Shown piece after piece: positions 22,301-34,300 of a DNA stretch of 41,860 nucleotides (positions are counted from its first letter, which is position 1; the number at the start of each line of letters is the position of its first letter). Position numbers and translations under genes: made by a program. The stretch is from Auxenochlorella pyrenoidosa. Taxonomy: Eukaryota; Chlorophyta; Trebouxiophyceae; Chlorellales; Chlorellaceae. Location of the stretch: assembly GCA_001430745.1 (NCBI GenBank), contig KQ482051.1, positions 426,217-468,076 of the forward strand, given 5' to 3'. The notes under the pieces are model-generated. The model was not told the origin of the DNA, did not search any database, and saw only the letters and a program-made list of their open reading frames with translations.

Positions 22301-25300
22301 GGCGGCAGGCATGCCGGCAGGCGGCCGAGGGGACACCATGACCAGTGGAAGTATGCAGCAGCTGTGGCAGCAGGTGCATGAAGTTGGCAGCAAGGTGGCA
22401 GCGCTGTGGCCCGCCGTCCAGGCTGCAGTTGTTCTGCAGTCGGCTGCGGCGACAGCTGATGCATCCGTGGCAGCCGGCAGCGCCACGCTGCTGCAGCTGT
22501 CCTGCTGGCGGCACCAGCGGCCAAAGGTGCGCTGCGGCGGCCCTGCTCCCGCTGGCTTACCTGGCCTGCCTGGCCCCCTGGAACCTTTGGCTCTCCAGCT
22601 GTGTGCAGAACCTACCCGGCCCTGCTCAACTGTGCCGCTTGGCCCGCCCGTGCTGCAGGAGCGGGCCCGCAGGGCTGCCCCCCACCCCACCCTGGACTGG
22701 CTGTACGCGGCGCTGGCGGGGGTGCAGGGACTGGAGGAGGCGCTGCTGGCACCGCCAGCGGCCGGTCAGGGCGCACCCCCCGCCTGGGACGCAGCGGCGG
22801 AGAGCAAGGCAAGCCATGCATGCGCTCCCAGGGCAGCGAGGGCTTTGGCTGTCGGCTGCGCGTGCGTCTGCCCCTGGTTGGGGATACGGCGCCCCGTTGC
22901 ACCTCGCTGCTCTGTCCCCCCGAGGAGCTTTCCCCTCATAGACCCTGCCACCCTCCCTGCCTGCCTGCAGCTGCGCCACATGCAGCAGTGGCGCTGGGCG
23001 CTGCTGCGCAGCCTGCACCAGGACCCCGCCACCTCGCAGCCCGCCGCCCTGGCCGTGCACTACGAGGGCCTGCTGTTCCTGTGGATGCGGCTGCGCAAGG
23101 CGACTGCTGCGCTGCTGGCGGGCACTGGTGGGTGCTGCGTGGGGTGGGGTGGGGGGGGGCTGCTGCACCCGTGGTCAGCCGGGGCAATTGCGTTATACGC
23201 CCTAGACCATGGTCCATCGTGCTGCCCCCTGCCCCCTCCTGCCCCAGACGGCTCGCGTTCGCCGGCCTGGGCAGAGGCTGCGCAGCGCTGGGGCGCTGTG
23301 TCGGAGCAGCTGGACACAGCGGCAGGCATCGCCGCCGGCGCAGCACCGCCCAAGCCGCTGCTGTGGAAGCGGGGCGGCCGCCCGCTGCTGCCTCGCACCC
23401 TGCCCCTCAGCGAGGCGTACAGTGCGCTGCTGGCGCTCTGCGATGCTGTGAGGTGCGTGCAACACTGGCAGGCGTGGTCTGCGCAAGGTGCAGACCATAA
23501 GCGCAGGCCAGCCTGTGATCAGCACAGACGCTGGCTTCACAACGGCAGCGCTGGATCTGCAAATGGCAGCGCTGGATCTGCCAACCGCGGCAGTGCCTGA
23601 CCTCGCCCTCTGCTGCTCTGGGCGACCTCCTGCCGCAGGGTGGGCTCCGAAGGCTTTGCGGCCGACCACCGCGGCCAGCCTGTGGCCCTGGCAGCTGCAG
23701 GCATCCGCCTGCCACTGCTGGAGGTGGACGGGGCCGCCGCAGAGGCGGGCCCCCTGGGGGCGGAAGAGCGGGCGCTGGTGGCGTGTGCAGCTGCCGCCGA
23801 GGTGGCTGCCGACCCCGCTCTGCGCGCTGCGCTGGTGGAGGGGCTCTGTCTGTTTGTCTCTGGTGCCCTGCTGGCGCAGCAGCCTGGGCAGGCGGCGCCG
23901 GCAGGCAGCGAGGCGGAGCTCGCCGGGGTGCTGGAGCTGCTGCGCAGCCGGGTGCAGCAGCGAGCAGAGGCTGCAGCGGCTGGCGCGGCTGCGCTGCTGG
24001 CGACGCGGGTGCTGGCGCCTGCGCCGACAGAAGAGGACGGGGAGGATGCCGGCATGAATGCCGCTGGGATCGCTGCCAGGGAGCAGCAGCTGCAGGGCGT
24101 GCTGGTGCCGGTGGCGCAGCTCACCTGGGGAGACGAGCCAGAAGGCGGGGCAGCCGGCGCTGGCCTGCTGCCTGCAGCGCTGCCGGCCGAACTCATGCAG
24201 TTCCCCAGCTGCCGCACGCTGCAGCTGCAGCTGCTGGCCCTGCAGGACGAGCGCCTGTCCAGCGCCCAGCTGCAGGCGTTGGCGAGTGGCACGCTGCTGC
24301 ACCTGCTGCTGCAGAGCGGCGGCAGCAGGGCTGCGATCGCCCCTCTGCGCCGCATTGTGTCAGCGATGGCGGTTAGCAGCGGCGGCGCCGCCAGCGCGGC
24401 AGAGGCAGCCACGTACCAGCTGCTGCTGTGGCTGCTGGAGGCCCAGCCGCAGCAGGGTGCAGCAGGCAGCGATGCAGCGAGCGAGTGGCAGCAGCTGCTG
24501 CAGCGGTCGCTGGTGCAGGAAGCCTGGTTCCGCTGGCACCAGGGCCTGTGGGCGGGGGCTGCCGCGGCCCTGCCCGCGGCACACGCTGCTGGGCTTGCAC
24601 CAGCGGTGCACGAGCGGTGGGCTGCCACTGCAGCGGGCCCGCTGCGGCTGCACATTGCGGTTGGCACCGTGCTGGCCACAGCCGTCACCGCCGGGCCCCC
24701 CACCCTGGTTGCCGACCGCTCCGCCCGCCTGCTCCAGCTCAAGCTGGCGGCGCGGCAGCTTCGCCTTGCTGCCGGCCAGCCCGCATTGCCAGCAGCCACG
24801 GCCGCTGCAGAGTGGCAGGCAGCCGCTGCGGTGGCGGCGGCGACGCTGGCAGCGCACCTGCCCAGCGTTTTGGATGAGACGCAGCGTGCGCAGCTGGAGG
24901 GTGCTTTGATCTGGCTAGCCAGCGAGCGCTGTACTGGCAGCAAGCCAGCTGCGCACGGGGAGCGAGACTCGGAGCTTCTGCAGCTGGTCGGGGAGGCCCT
25001 GGGGGCCAGCACCCACCCCGTGCTGCGCGGCCTGCTGCAGCCCGTCATCCTGCCTGCGCTGCAGGGCCTGCTACAGGGCAGCGCCGGCGCCGAGCACACA
25101 AGCCCGGAGGGTGAGTGAGCCCTTGGCCCACTGCGCAGCGCGGCTGTCTCGCCTGCCGGTGCCTCTCTTGTGCATTTTGACAAGTGTTGGAACCCCAAAA
25201 AACCCACCGCCGCCCCCCGCCGTTCTGCAGACGGCCTGGCGGCGCGGGGCCGCGTGTGGGCCCTGCTGGCCCTGGCCCGCCTGCACCTGCTGCTGCCCCC

Positions 25301-28300
25301 CGCCGGTGCCGACCCCGCGGCCAAGTACGGCCTGGTGCGGCGCCACGCGCTGAGCATGCTGCGGTGCCAGGTGCAGCCCGAGCTGGCGGTGCGGCGGCAG
25401 GCCGCAGCGCTGCCGGGCGGGCCGGACGAGGCATCGGTCATTGCTGAGCTGGAGGCCCACGCCGCTGAGCTGGCGGAGCGTGCCGAGCGGTTGGAGCGCC
25501 GCAGCACGCCGCGCCCGACGCCGCCGCAGTACCTTGCGGTGGGCCTGGGCCTGGGGCTGGGGCTGGGGGGCCCTCACCTCGTGCCCTGGCATGCGCCCTG
25601 GCTGCCGGAACTGTTGCGACCAGGCCGTTGTCGCAATTGACCCAAGCCCACCTAGCCTGGGTTGCCGGCCTGCCGCGGGCCTCACGTGATGCCATCCCGC
25701 CCATCCTGCTTGCAGCTGCGCGACGACGTGGAGCGCTTTGTGGCCAGCTTTGGCGCGGTGCCGCGCTTGCTGGAAGTGATCTCGCAGCTGAGGTGAGGGG
25801 GAGGCCAATCTCGTTTGCCATGTACCGCGCTGCCTGCCCTCACCTTGGTTGTCACTTGGTTGCCATGCGCCATGTTCCACCGTCGAGCCGCCCTCTTGCT
25901 GGACCGTCCTCTGCCCTGCAGTAGCAGCAGCCCAGACGCCGTGGCGGCGGGCGCCACGCAGGCGGCGGTGTGGCAGCAGAACGCAGCAGCCTGGGCGGAG
26001 CGGCTGGGCCGGCAGTACCCGCTGTACCGCGACCTGGTGCAGGTGGGTGCGCGGGAAGCCGCCCCACGGGCCAGAGCACTGGGCAAGGGCTTGCCAGCCG
26101 AGGGCACCGCGCCTGCAGCGGTCGTGCAAGGAGGCTGGGAGAGGATGCAGAGACGGCGCCGCACAGGTTGACTCATGCCACACTCGCCGCCCCGCCCCCC
26201 TCCCCCGTCCCTGCAGCCCATCCAGCTGGCTGTGCAGGAGCTGCGGTACGGCCTGGCCCTGCTGTCAGGGCGCACCGCCCTGGCAGCCGGCCAGCGCGGC
26301 GCCCAGCTCGCCCCCGTGCTGGCCCGCCTCATGGCCTTCCCGCGCTCTGCCACCTCCAGCATGGCCGGCGCAGCGGGTGGCGCGCTGCTGGACAGCCGCG
26401 ATGTGCAGCAGGCAGTTGGCGATGCGGCGGCAGAGGCGGCAGAGGCACGGGTCGGGGCAGCTCTTGCCAGCAGCAGCGGCAGCGATGCGGCCGAGAAGGC
26501 CATGCGTGCTGCCTACGCGGCCGCCATGTCGGCAAGGCTGCAGCTGCTGCGCTGCTCGCTGGCGGCTGCTGCGCAGGATCTGCGGGCGGCCCGGCTGGGT
26601 GCCGGCACCGGCGCCGCATCCGCAGCTGATGTGGCGGCGGCGCAGGCACGGCTGCACTCCATCTTCATGGGTGAGGGAGGCCAGGCAGCCTGGCACCCTG
26701 GCACTTGAGCTCCTGCAGCGCTGCTGTCTTTGGTGTGGCGCCCTGGCATTCCTGCAACTGCAACCTTGCCAATGGCTTGCGACTTCTGCCCGGCGCCCCC
26801 GCACCCTGCAGAGTTTGTGGGCGCGTGGGAGGAGGTCAAGGCGGAGGAGGAGCGGCGCGCGGCCGCCGAGGCCGAAGTCTTCAGGCACAAGACGCGCTCC
26901 ACCGACATTGCCAGCGAGGAGCAGGTGGGGCGCGGGGCGCGGGGCGGGACCCGCCCGTGCGAGGGGGCGGGCCCCGCTACAGGGCAGGCCTCTTGCTGGT
27001 TACATACACGTGCACGCGCCGAGGGCTGCCGGCCCTGGTCCCCCTCGCTGAGCCTGTTCCCCCCTGAGCTTGGTAGGTGCAAGCAAACCTTGCAGGGGCC
27101 TGCAAGTGCCGCCTGCTTTGACTCAATGGCCCCCCCGCCCCATCCCTGCCGCGCAGGAGGACGAGGAGGACTACCAGCGCCAGTTCCCCGACCAGTTCTC
27201 CGCCCACTTTGCCGACCTGGCGCCCGACGAGGCGCCCGACACGCTGGCCGGCGACAGCGAGGCAGCGGCGGCGGCTGCAGCCGCCGCTGCGGCGGGCCCC
27301 TCGGCCGAGGAGGAGGCGCTGGGCGCAGCGGCACTGTCGGCGCGGGAGCTGGTGGTGGGGGAGGTGCTGGGGGAGCTGGTGGCGGTGCACGCGGCCGCCT
27401 TTGGCGGCAGTAGCGGCGATGCGGGCGCGGCTGGCGACGCCGCGGCTGCCGACTTCCTCCGCTCGTACGAGCTGGGAGTGGAGCTGATGCGGGCGGCAGG
27501 GCTGGTGCTGCCTGCCAGCCTGGATGGGGCCACGGCTGGAGGGCACCTGTATGCCGCGGCCTGCCGCTTCCGCCAGCTGTCACAGGCCGCCCCCAGCGCG
27601 GCGGCGGCGGCCAAGGCGGGCGTGGACATGCAGGCGCCCTGCGTGGAGGAGGCCGTGCTGGTGCAGGCGCCGTTGCTGGCGCTGCGGGGCCGGCTGGTGG
27701 AGCTGCTGGAGGAGTGGCCAGACCACCCGGGCCTCCTGCAGGTGAGCCGCCGTGCTGCGGGAAGCAGGGGCCCGGCTGTGCCTGCCTGCCTGCCAACCCA
27801 GTCCTGCCTGCCTGCACGCTGCCTGCTCCCCTGCCCAGTCGCTGGCTCCCCTACGCCTCGTCCTGTTCATAGCCTGTTTGCCACAATTCTCTCGCGCTCC
27901 CTGCAGCTGTCTGCCGTGATCGACCGGCTGCTGGGCATGCCAGTGACTGCGCCCCTGAAAGCCATGCTGACGGGTGTGGAGCTGCTGCTGGCAAAGGGGC
28001 AGCTCTGGTGAGCAGAGAGGGTGGTGGCGGGCACCTCCCGCACCTGCACAACAGGCTGTGACCATGCGACGGTGGGCTCGGCAGCTGCCGCACCCCATTT
28101 GAGCCTTGGACCCTCTGTGGCCCCTTGCCTGGTGGCAGGGAGGAGACGGCGGCACGGCACGTGAGCCTGGCTCCCCAGCTGGCGCCGCTGTCGGCGCTGG
28201 CCACGCGCTGGCGCCGCCTCGAGTTGGCTGCCTGGCAGGGGCTGCTGGAAGCCACGCGGGCACGCGCGGCGGCAGTGGCGCATCAGGTGCGGGCAGGCAG

Positions 28301-31300
28301 GCGGGGAAGGGGGCGTGGGTTGCGCGCGGCGAGCGGGGGTTGCACTCCAGGCCGGCAGGTAGCGGGGTCTGGCCAGGCACGCAGGGGCCCGCGCTCCCTG
28401 GGGGCCGTCAGGCGCGCAAGCCTGTGTGCAATGCCTGCCTCTCCTTGCCTGTGCTCGACCCCCCCCCCCACCACACACACACAGGCCTGGTTCCACCTGT
28501 ACCGCATCCTGCTCACCGCCGACGACCTGGGACCCGCCGACGTGGCGCCCACGGCGGAGACATTTGTGCAGGTGGGCCGGGGGCGCGCGTGGCCGGTCGC
28601 CTGCAGCGCCCGCGTGTGGGATGCTGCCCCAGGCCTGGCCTGCATTCCCGCCTTTGGCCACGCTCACGGAACCCCTGCTGCACACGCGCCCGCCCCGCCG
28701 CAGTCGTCGCCGCTGGGCGAGTTTGCCTCCCGGCTGTCCCTGCTGGAGGCCTTTTCCCGCCAGCTGGCGGCCATGTCGGCCACGCAGGCGGCGGGCAGCG
28801 AGGCGGCGCAGCGGCAGCGCTGGGCCGCGCTGAGCGCCATCCTGGCCAACCTCGCCCGCTACTACCGCCAGTTCCAGCCGGCGGTGGAGGCGCAGGTGGC
28901 GGCCGGCATGGCGGAGCTGGAAAAGGCGCTGCAGGTGGGGCGAGGGCTGCGCGGGGCGGCCGGGGGTGCGCCTGTGCAGATGGGCATGTCTGGTGGCCGG
29001 GGGGGGGCGGCCTGCTTGGGCTGGAGGCCAGCGGGGCATGGCGCCCACACCCCTGCCCTGCCTGGCCGCCGCGCAGGACTTTGTGGCGCTGGCCAAGTGG
29101 GAGGACCGCGGGTACTACGCCCTCAGGTGCGCGGGAGGGGGCCCATGGGTTGCCGTGTGCCTGCGCGCCGGCTGGTGTGAGTGCTGCAAGGTGTGCAAGG
29201 GCGTTTGAGCACCCCGGGCCGCCTGGTGGCTCCTGCCAGCGAGCTCAGCACGTGGCAGCGACCCACCTGCCGCACCTGCCGCCCAACCTGCAGGGCCAAC
29301 AATGAGAAGGCCCAGCGCCAGCTGCACCGCCTCACCCGGCGCGCCGCCCTGCTGCTGCGCGAGCCCGCCACCGCCACGCTGGCTGCGGCAGCCAAGGGCA
29401 TGGGTCTGCCCGACCTGCAGCAACACCAGCAGACCGAGGCGGGAGCAGCGGCAGGCGCAGCAGCCACCCCTAACAAGAAGAAGAAGGGCAAGAGGGCTGC
29501 AGAGGCGGCTGCGGCTGCCGAAGCGGCGGCAGAGGCAGAGCGCGCACTCGCCGAGCCGTCCACTGCTGCTGCTGTGCTGGAGGCCGCCAGCGCAACCGCG
29601 CTGCAGGGCTTGCAGGGCGCTGAAGCGGCCGCCACGCTGCCGCTGCTGGCGGGCAGCAAGTACGCGCCCCAGCTGCCAAGGCTGACACGCCGGTTCGCAG
29701 AGGTGGCGAGCACGGCGGTGGAGGCAGAGGCAGCAGCCGCAGGCGCCGCTGCCGCAGATGACCTGGCAAGCGAGGCAGCAGATCGGGCCCTGGTGCTCAA
29801 GGCCGATGTGGCAAAGGGAGCCAAGGCACGCAAGAAGAAGNNNNNNNNNNNNNNNNNNNNNNNNNNNNNNNNNNNNNNNNNNNNNNNNNNNNNNNNNNNN
29901 NNNNNNNNNNNNNNNNNNNNNNNNNNNNNNNNNNNNNNNNNNNNNNNNNNNNNNNNNNNNNNNNNNNNNNNNNNNNNNNNNNNNNNNNNNNNNNNNNNNN
30001 NNNNNNNNNNNNNNNNNNNNNNNNNNNNNNNNNNNNNNNNNNNNNNNNNNNNNNNNNNNNNNNNNNNNNNNNNNNNNNNNNNNNNNNNNNNNNNNNNNNN
30101 NNNNNNNNNNNNNNNNNNNNNNNNNNNNNNNNNNNNNNNNNNNNNNNNNNNNNNNNNNNNNNNNNNNNNNNNNNNNNNNNNNNNNNNNNNNNNNNNNNNN
30201 NNNNNNNNNNNNNNNNNNNNNNNNNNNNNNNNNNNNNNNNNNNNNNNNNNNNNNNNNNNNNNNNNNNNNNNNNNNNNNNNNNNNNNNNNNNNNNNNNNNN
30301 NNNNNNNNNNNNNNNNNNNNNNNNNNNNNNNNNNNNNNNNNNNNNNNNNNNNNNNNNNNNNNNNNNNNNNNNNNNNNNNNNNNNNNNNNNNNNNNNNNNN
30401 NNNNNNNNNNNNNNNNNNNNNNNNNNNNNNNNNNNNNNNNNNNNNNNNNNNNNNNNNNNNNNNNNNNNNNNNNNNNNNNNNNNNNNNNNNNNNNNNNNNN
30501 NNNNNNNNNNNNNNNNNNNNNNNNNNNNNNNNNNNNNNNNNNNNNNNNNNNNNNNNNNNNNNNNNNNNNNNNNNNNNNNNNNNNNNNNNNNNNNNNNNNN
30601 NNNNNNNNNNNNNNNNNNNNNNNNNNNNNNNNNNNNNNNNNNNNNNNNNNNNNNNNNNNNNNNNNNNNNNNNNNNNNNNNNNNNNNNNNNNNNNNNNNNN
30701 NNNNNNNNNNNNNNNNNNNNNNNNNNNNNNNNNNNNNNNNNNNNNNNNNNNNNNNNNNNNNNNNNNNNNNNNNNNNNNNNNNNNNNNNNNNNNNNNNNNN
30801 NNNNNNNNNNNNNNNNNNNNNNNNNNNNNNNNNGGATCCGGGGCACACATGTCGAGCAAGTAATATTTCACCTGGCACGCAACCTCCCTCACGCACTCGC
30901 ACCCTGCAACCCCCACCCCGCTGCAGACTTCTTCCGTGCGCTAGCTGCCGCGGGTGTGAGCCGCCGCCGCACCGCCGTGCCTGCGTCTCAGCGCGGCAGC
31001 CAGGCCTGGTTTGTGCAGCCAGCAGCCGACCCAGCGGCGCTGCTGGCAGGCGTCGGCTCCGGCGAGGCTGCAAGCCCACAGGGCACAGCGCAGTCGGCGG
31101 CCGCTGCCCGGCTTTGGGCCAAGGCGGATCGCTACTACTTTGGCAGCATGGCGCGCCTGCAGCGCCTGTGGGAGGTGGGCGCCGGCACGAGTGTAGAGGA
31201 GAGCGCTTTGCTCCATGTGCCATAGTTCAAGCAGCTGCCCTGGTCTCGGGCGCAGCATCCCTTGCCTGCACTGCCTGGGGCCCTGCCAGCCGCCTTGCCG

Positions 31301-34300
31301 GTGGCTGCATGTCCCCGCAGTCACTCCGCGCTCACACACACATGGACACTTCCCACTCACTCGGGTGCAGGCCGCCAAGCAGCCGCACGGCGACTTGTCG
31401 GGCGCTGAGGTGGAGGGCGCGGTGCGCAGCGTGGAGCACCTTCTGTGGCTGACGCAGCGCAGCAGGGCCATGCTGGGCACACTGAGCGACCTGTACGGCC
31501 AGCTCAGCGCCCTGCAGGCGGCGCTGGCGTCCTTGTCCCCGCCGGGCGCGGGCCAGGCGCAGGTGCTGCCGGCGCAGGAGCCCTGCCAGTCTTGGTACCT
31601 TCGGCAGCGCGCCACTCTGGCAGCACTGCTGCAGCAGGCGGAGGAGACGGCCCAGCTGCTCGCTGCGGCGGCGGCTGCTGAGACGGCCGCTGCACCTCGC
31701 CGGCAGCTGCAGGCAGGCTCACAGCAGGCTGCTGCTGTGGCGGCGGTGGTGCGGGAATGTTGCAGCCGCCTGGAAGGCGCCAGCGAGGTTGTGGTGCCGC
31801 TGCCTCCCGCTGAGGGCGGCAACGCCGGCAGCGCACGCACCTTCCTGCCAGCCGCTGTGCTTGTGGCGCTCCAGACCAATGCAGGTGCACTGCAGGCACT
31901 GCAGCAGCAGCTCGATGCAGTGCAGGCAGAGCAGCATGGCCAGGGGCAAGCAGAGGTGCTGCCTGGCTGGGCTGCGTTGCTGGCAGCCACGACGTCTGCA
32001 GCAAGCGATTCCGCAGCTGCCAGTGCTGCCCTCGCTCCTGCGGCGCAGCCTGACGCTGGAGTGGAGGGGCAGCGGCGGCAGCTTGCAGAGCATGTGGAAG
32101 CGGGAGTGGCGGCTGCGCTGGTGTGGGCGCAGAATGCCAAGCCACCTGTGCCGTCTGCTGCAGAGCAGGGTGCGGCAAGCGCGGATGCCAATGACCCGGA
32201 GCAGCAGGCAGCAGAGGCACAAGCAGAGCAGCAGCCGCTGCCTGAGCTGCTTCAGCAGCTGGAGGGCCAGCTGGGCCTGCACAGGGCGGCGGAGCTCCGC
32301 TCGCACGTGGCAGCCGCCCTGGCCGCGCTGGCTGCCATCAGCGACGCAGCCCCCGCATCGGAAGCGGCCGAGGCAGCCACAGCTGCAGGGGGCCTGGCTC
32401 CACTGCTTGGCCTGCTCCTGTGCGCGCTGCGCCAGCTGGGCCTGCAGTATCTGGCGGTGCACAAGGCCGCCGCCAAGCTGTGCTACATCTCCGCCTCGCT
32501 CTTCGCGGGGCTGGTGCAGGAGGGCTTCTGCATGCCAGAGGGCACCGAAGGTGGGCTGGGTGGGCAACCTGGTGTGTTGGTGTCAGCACAGGCGATGCGC
32601 TGCACTGGTTTTTGACATCCTGCCTGCCGTACATCAGCTGCGCGTCGCTCTCCCGAGCCCCGACCCTGACTGCCCGCGCTCCCTGCAGGCGAGGCCGAGG
32701 AGGGCGGGGAGGGCAAGGTGACCGAGGGCACGGGCCTGGGCGAGGGCGACACGACCGGCGCCAAGGACATCTCCAACGAGGTGGGCGGGCGGGGGGCGAC
32801 CAGCCGGCGCGCGTGCAGGCGGCTGGCAGGGGCAGGCGGGGTTGACAGATGGCACGAGATGCTGGGGTGTGCGGTGCAGAGCCTGCTGGGAGGGGTGGTC
32901 TGGGGGGCGTCCCAGCACGGGAGCGGGGCGGTGGAGGCGGTAGCGAGGGCGCCGGATGGAGGGGTTGAGCCCTGCGGGGCCCCGCCCCTCCCCTCTGTGC
33001 AGCTGGAGGACCAGGACCAGCTGCTGGGCGCCAAGCAGAAGGGGGCGGAGGAGCCGCAGCAGGAGCAGGAGGAGCAGGCGGCGCCCGAGGAGCAGAAGCA
33101 GGACCAGGGTGCGGCGTGGGCGGGGTGCTGCCTGCCGTGTGCCGTGCGAGGGCTGCCCGCCCCGAATGCAGATTTGCAGGGGGGCCCTCAGTGCGGCTGT
33201 GGCTGGCACAGCAATGCACATCGCGTGCCCCTGAGCCTGGCCAGCCGGCTCCCCTGCCTGCCCCCAGGCGTGGAGATGGACGACGACTTTGAGGGGGCGC
33301 TGGAGGACGTTGCCCAGGACCAGCAGCAGTCGGGTGGGAGCAGGCGGCGCCGGGCTGCTGGCTCTGGAGCGGGCCTGGCCTTGAGGGCAGCGGGCCGCAG
33401 GCACTGAGCCTTGCACGCATGTGCCGCCGCGTGGTGCCTGCCTTGTGCATGTCCTGCAACTCTGCCCACTGCGGGTCACCTCGGCTGCTTGCATGCCCAC
33501 TGGGACCCCCTGCAGGCGGCGAGTCCGAGGGCGAGGAGGAGGAGGGGGAGCGGCTGGAGCAGCAGATGGGCGAGACGGGGGAGCAGGGCGAGGACGTGGA
33601 CGAGCGCCTGTGGAATGACGAGGACCGGGAGCAGGACCGGGGCGGCCAGGTGTGTGCCCATGCGGGGACCCCCCGGCAGCAGCACAAGAGGCCCGACGCC
33701 GGGCTGCGGCGCCTGCGACGCAAGGCCGCCGCGCTTGCCGTTTGCCCGCGTCATGACCCTTGACGCCGACCCAACCTGCCCCCCCCGCAGGAGCCCGAGG
33801 GCCCCGACGACAGGGCGGTGCAGGTTGGGGACAAGTCGCAGCTGGATTACGCCGCCGGCGGCGAGGAGGAGGAGGGCCAGGAGCAGCCCAGGGAGCAGGA
33901 GGGCCAGCAGCAGGGGCAGCAGCAGCAGGAGGAGGAGGAGCAGGAGGCGGCGGAGAGGGCGGGCGAGGAGGAGGAGGAGGCGCTGGGCGACTACCAGGAC
34001 AGGTGGGGGCGACGTGCAGGCCTGGTGTGCACACGGGGTGCTCGTGCAGATGTTGGAGTGGTGCGCCTCCGTGGCGGCCGACCAAGCCGATTGGCATGCG
34101 GTTCCAGTGCCCGCTGTGCGCACGCCACCGTGGCGTGCGATGCACCGACCCGCTGCCCCGGCACACACTCGCACCCGCCCGCCTGCAGGCCGGAGGACCG
34201 CGGGCATGTGCAGCCCGAGGGCCAGGAGCAGGAGTTTGAGCTGCCCGAGGACCTGAACCTGGATGGGGGGGAGGCGGGGGAGGAGGAGGAGCAGGTGCGC

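Larger units (their letters stand above)
21251..32549 (+). other. Midasin linker region (helical, Ala/Gln-rich; contains assembly gap)
   Basis: This long segment connects the AAA ring to the acidic region and is poorly conserved in all midasins. Recognisable islands include LRHMQQWRWALLRSLHQD, ANNEKAQRQLHRLTRRAALL, LWAKADRYYFGSMARLQRLW and VEHLLWLTQRSRAMLGTLSD, matching the order of plant homologues. Composition is dominated by Ala, Leu and Gln. Exon assignments are least secure here because splice sites must be judged without strong protein conservation. One intron (22809-22970) appears to need a GC donor. Confidence 0.75.

Noticed and set aside
21030..23600. An 856-codon plus-strand open frame as a separate gene
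   Set aside because: Its coding content is the midasin AAA6 end and linker (GEVSRAMRNRGIEIF and onward), with intron sequence at both ends; it has no independent start context.
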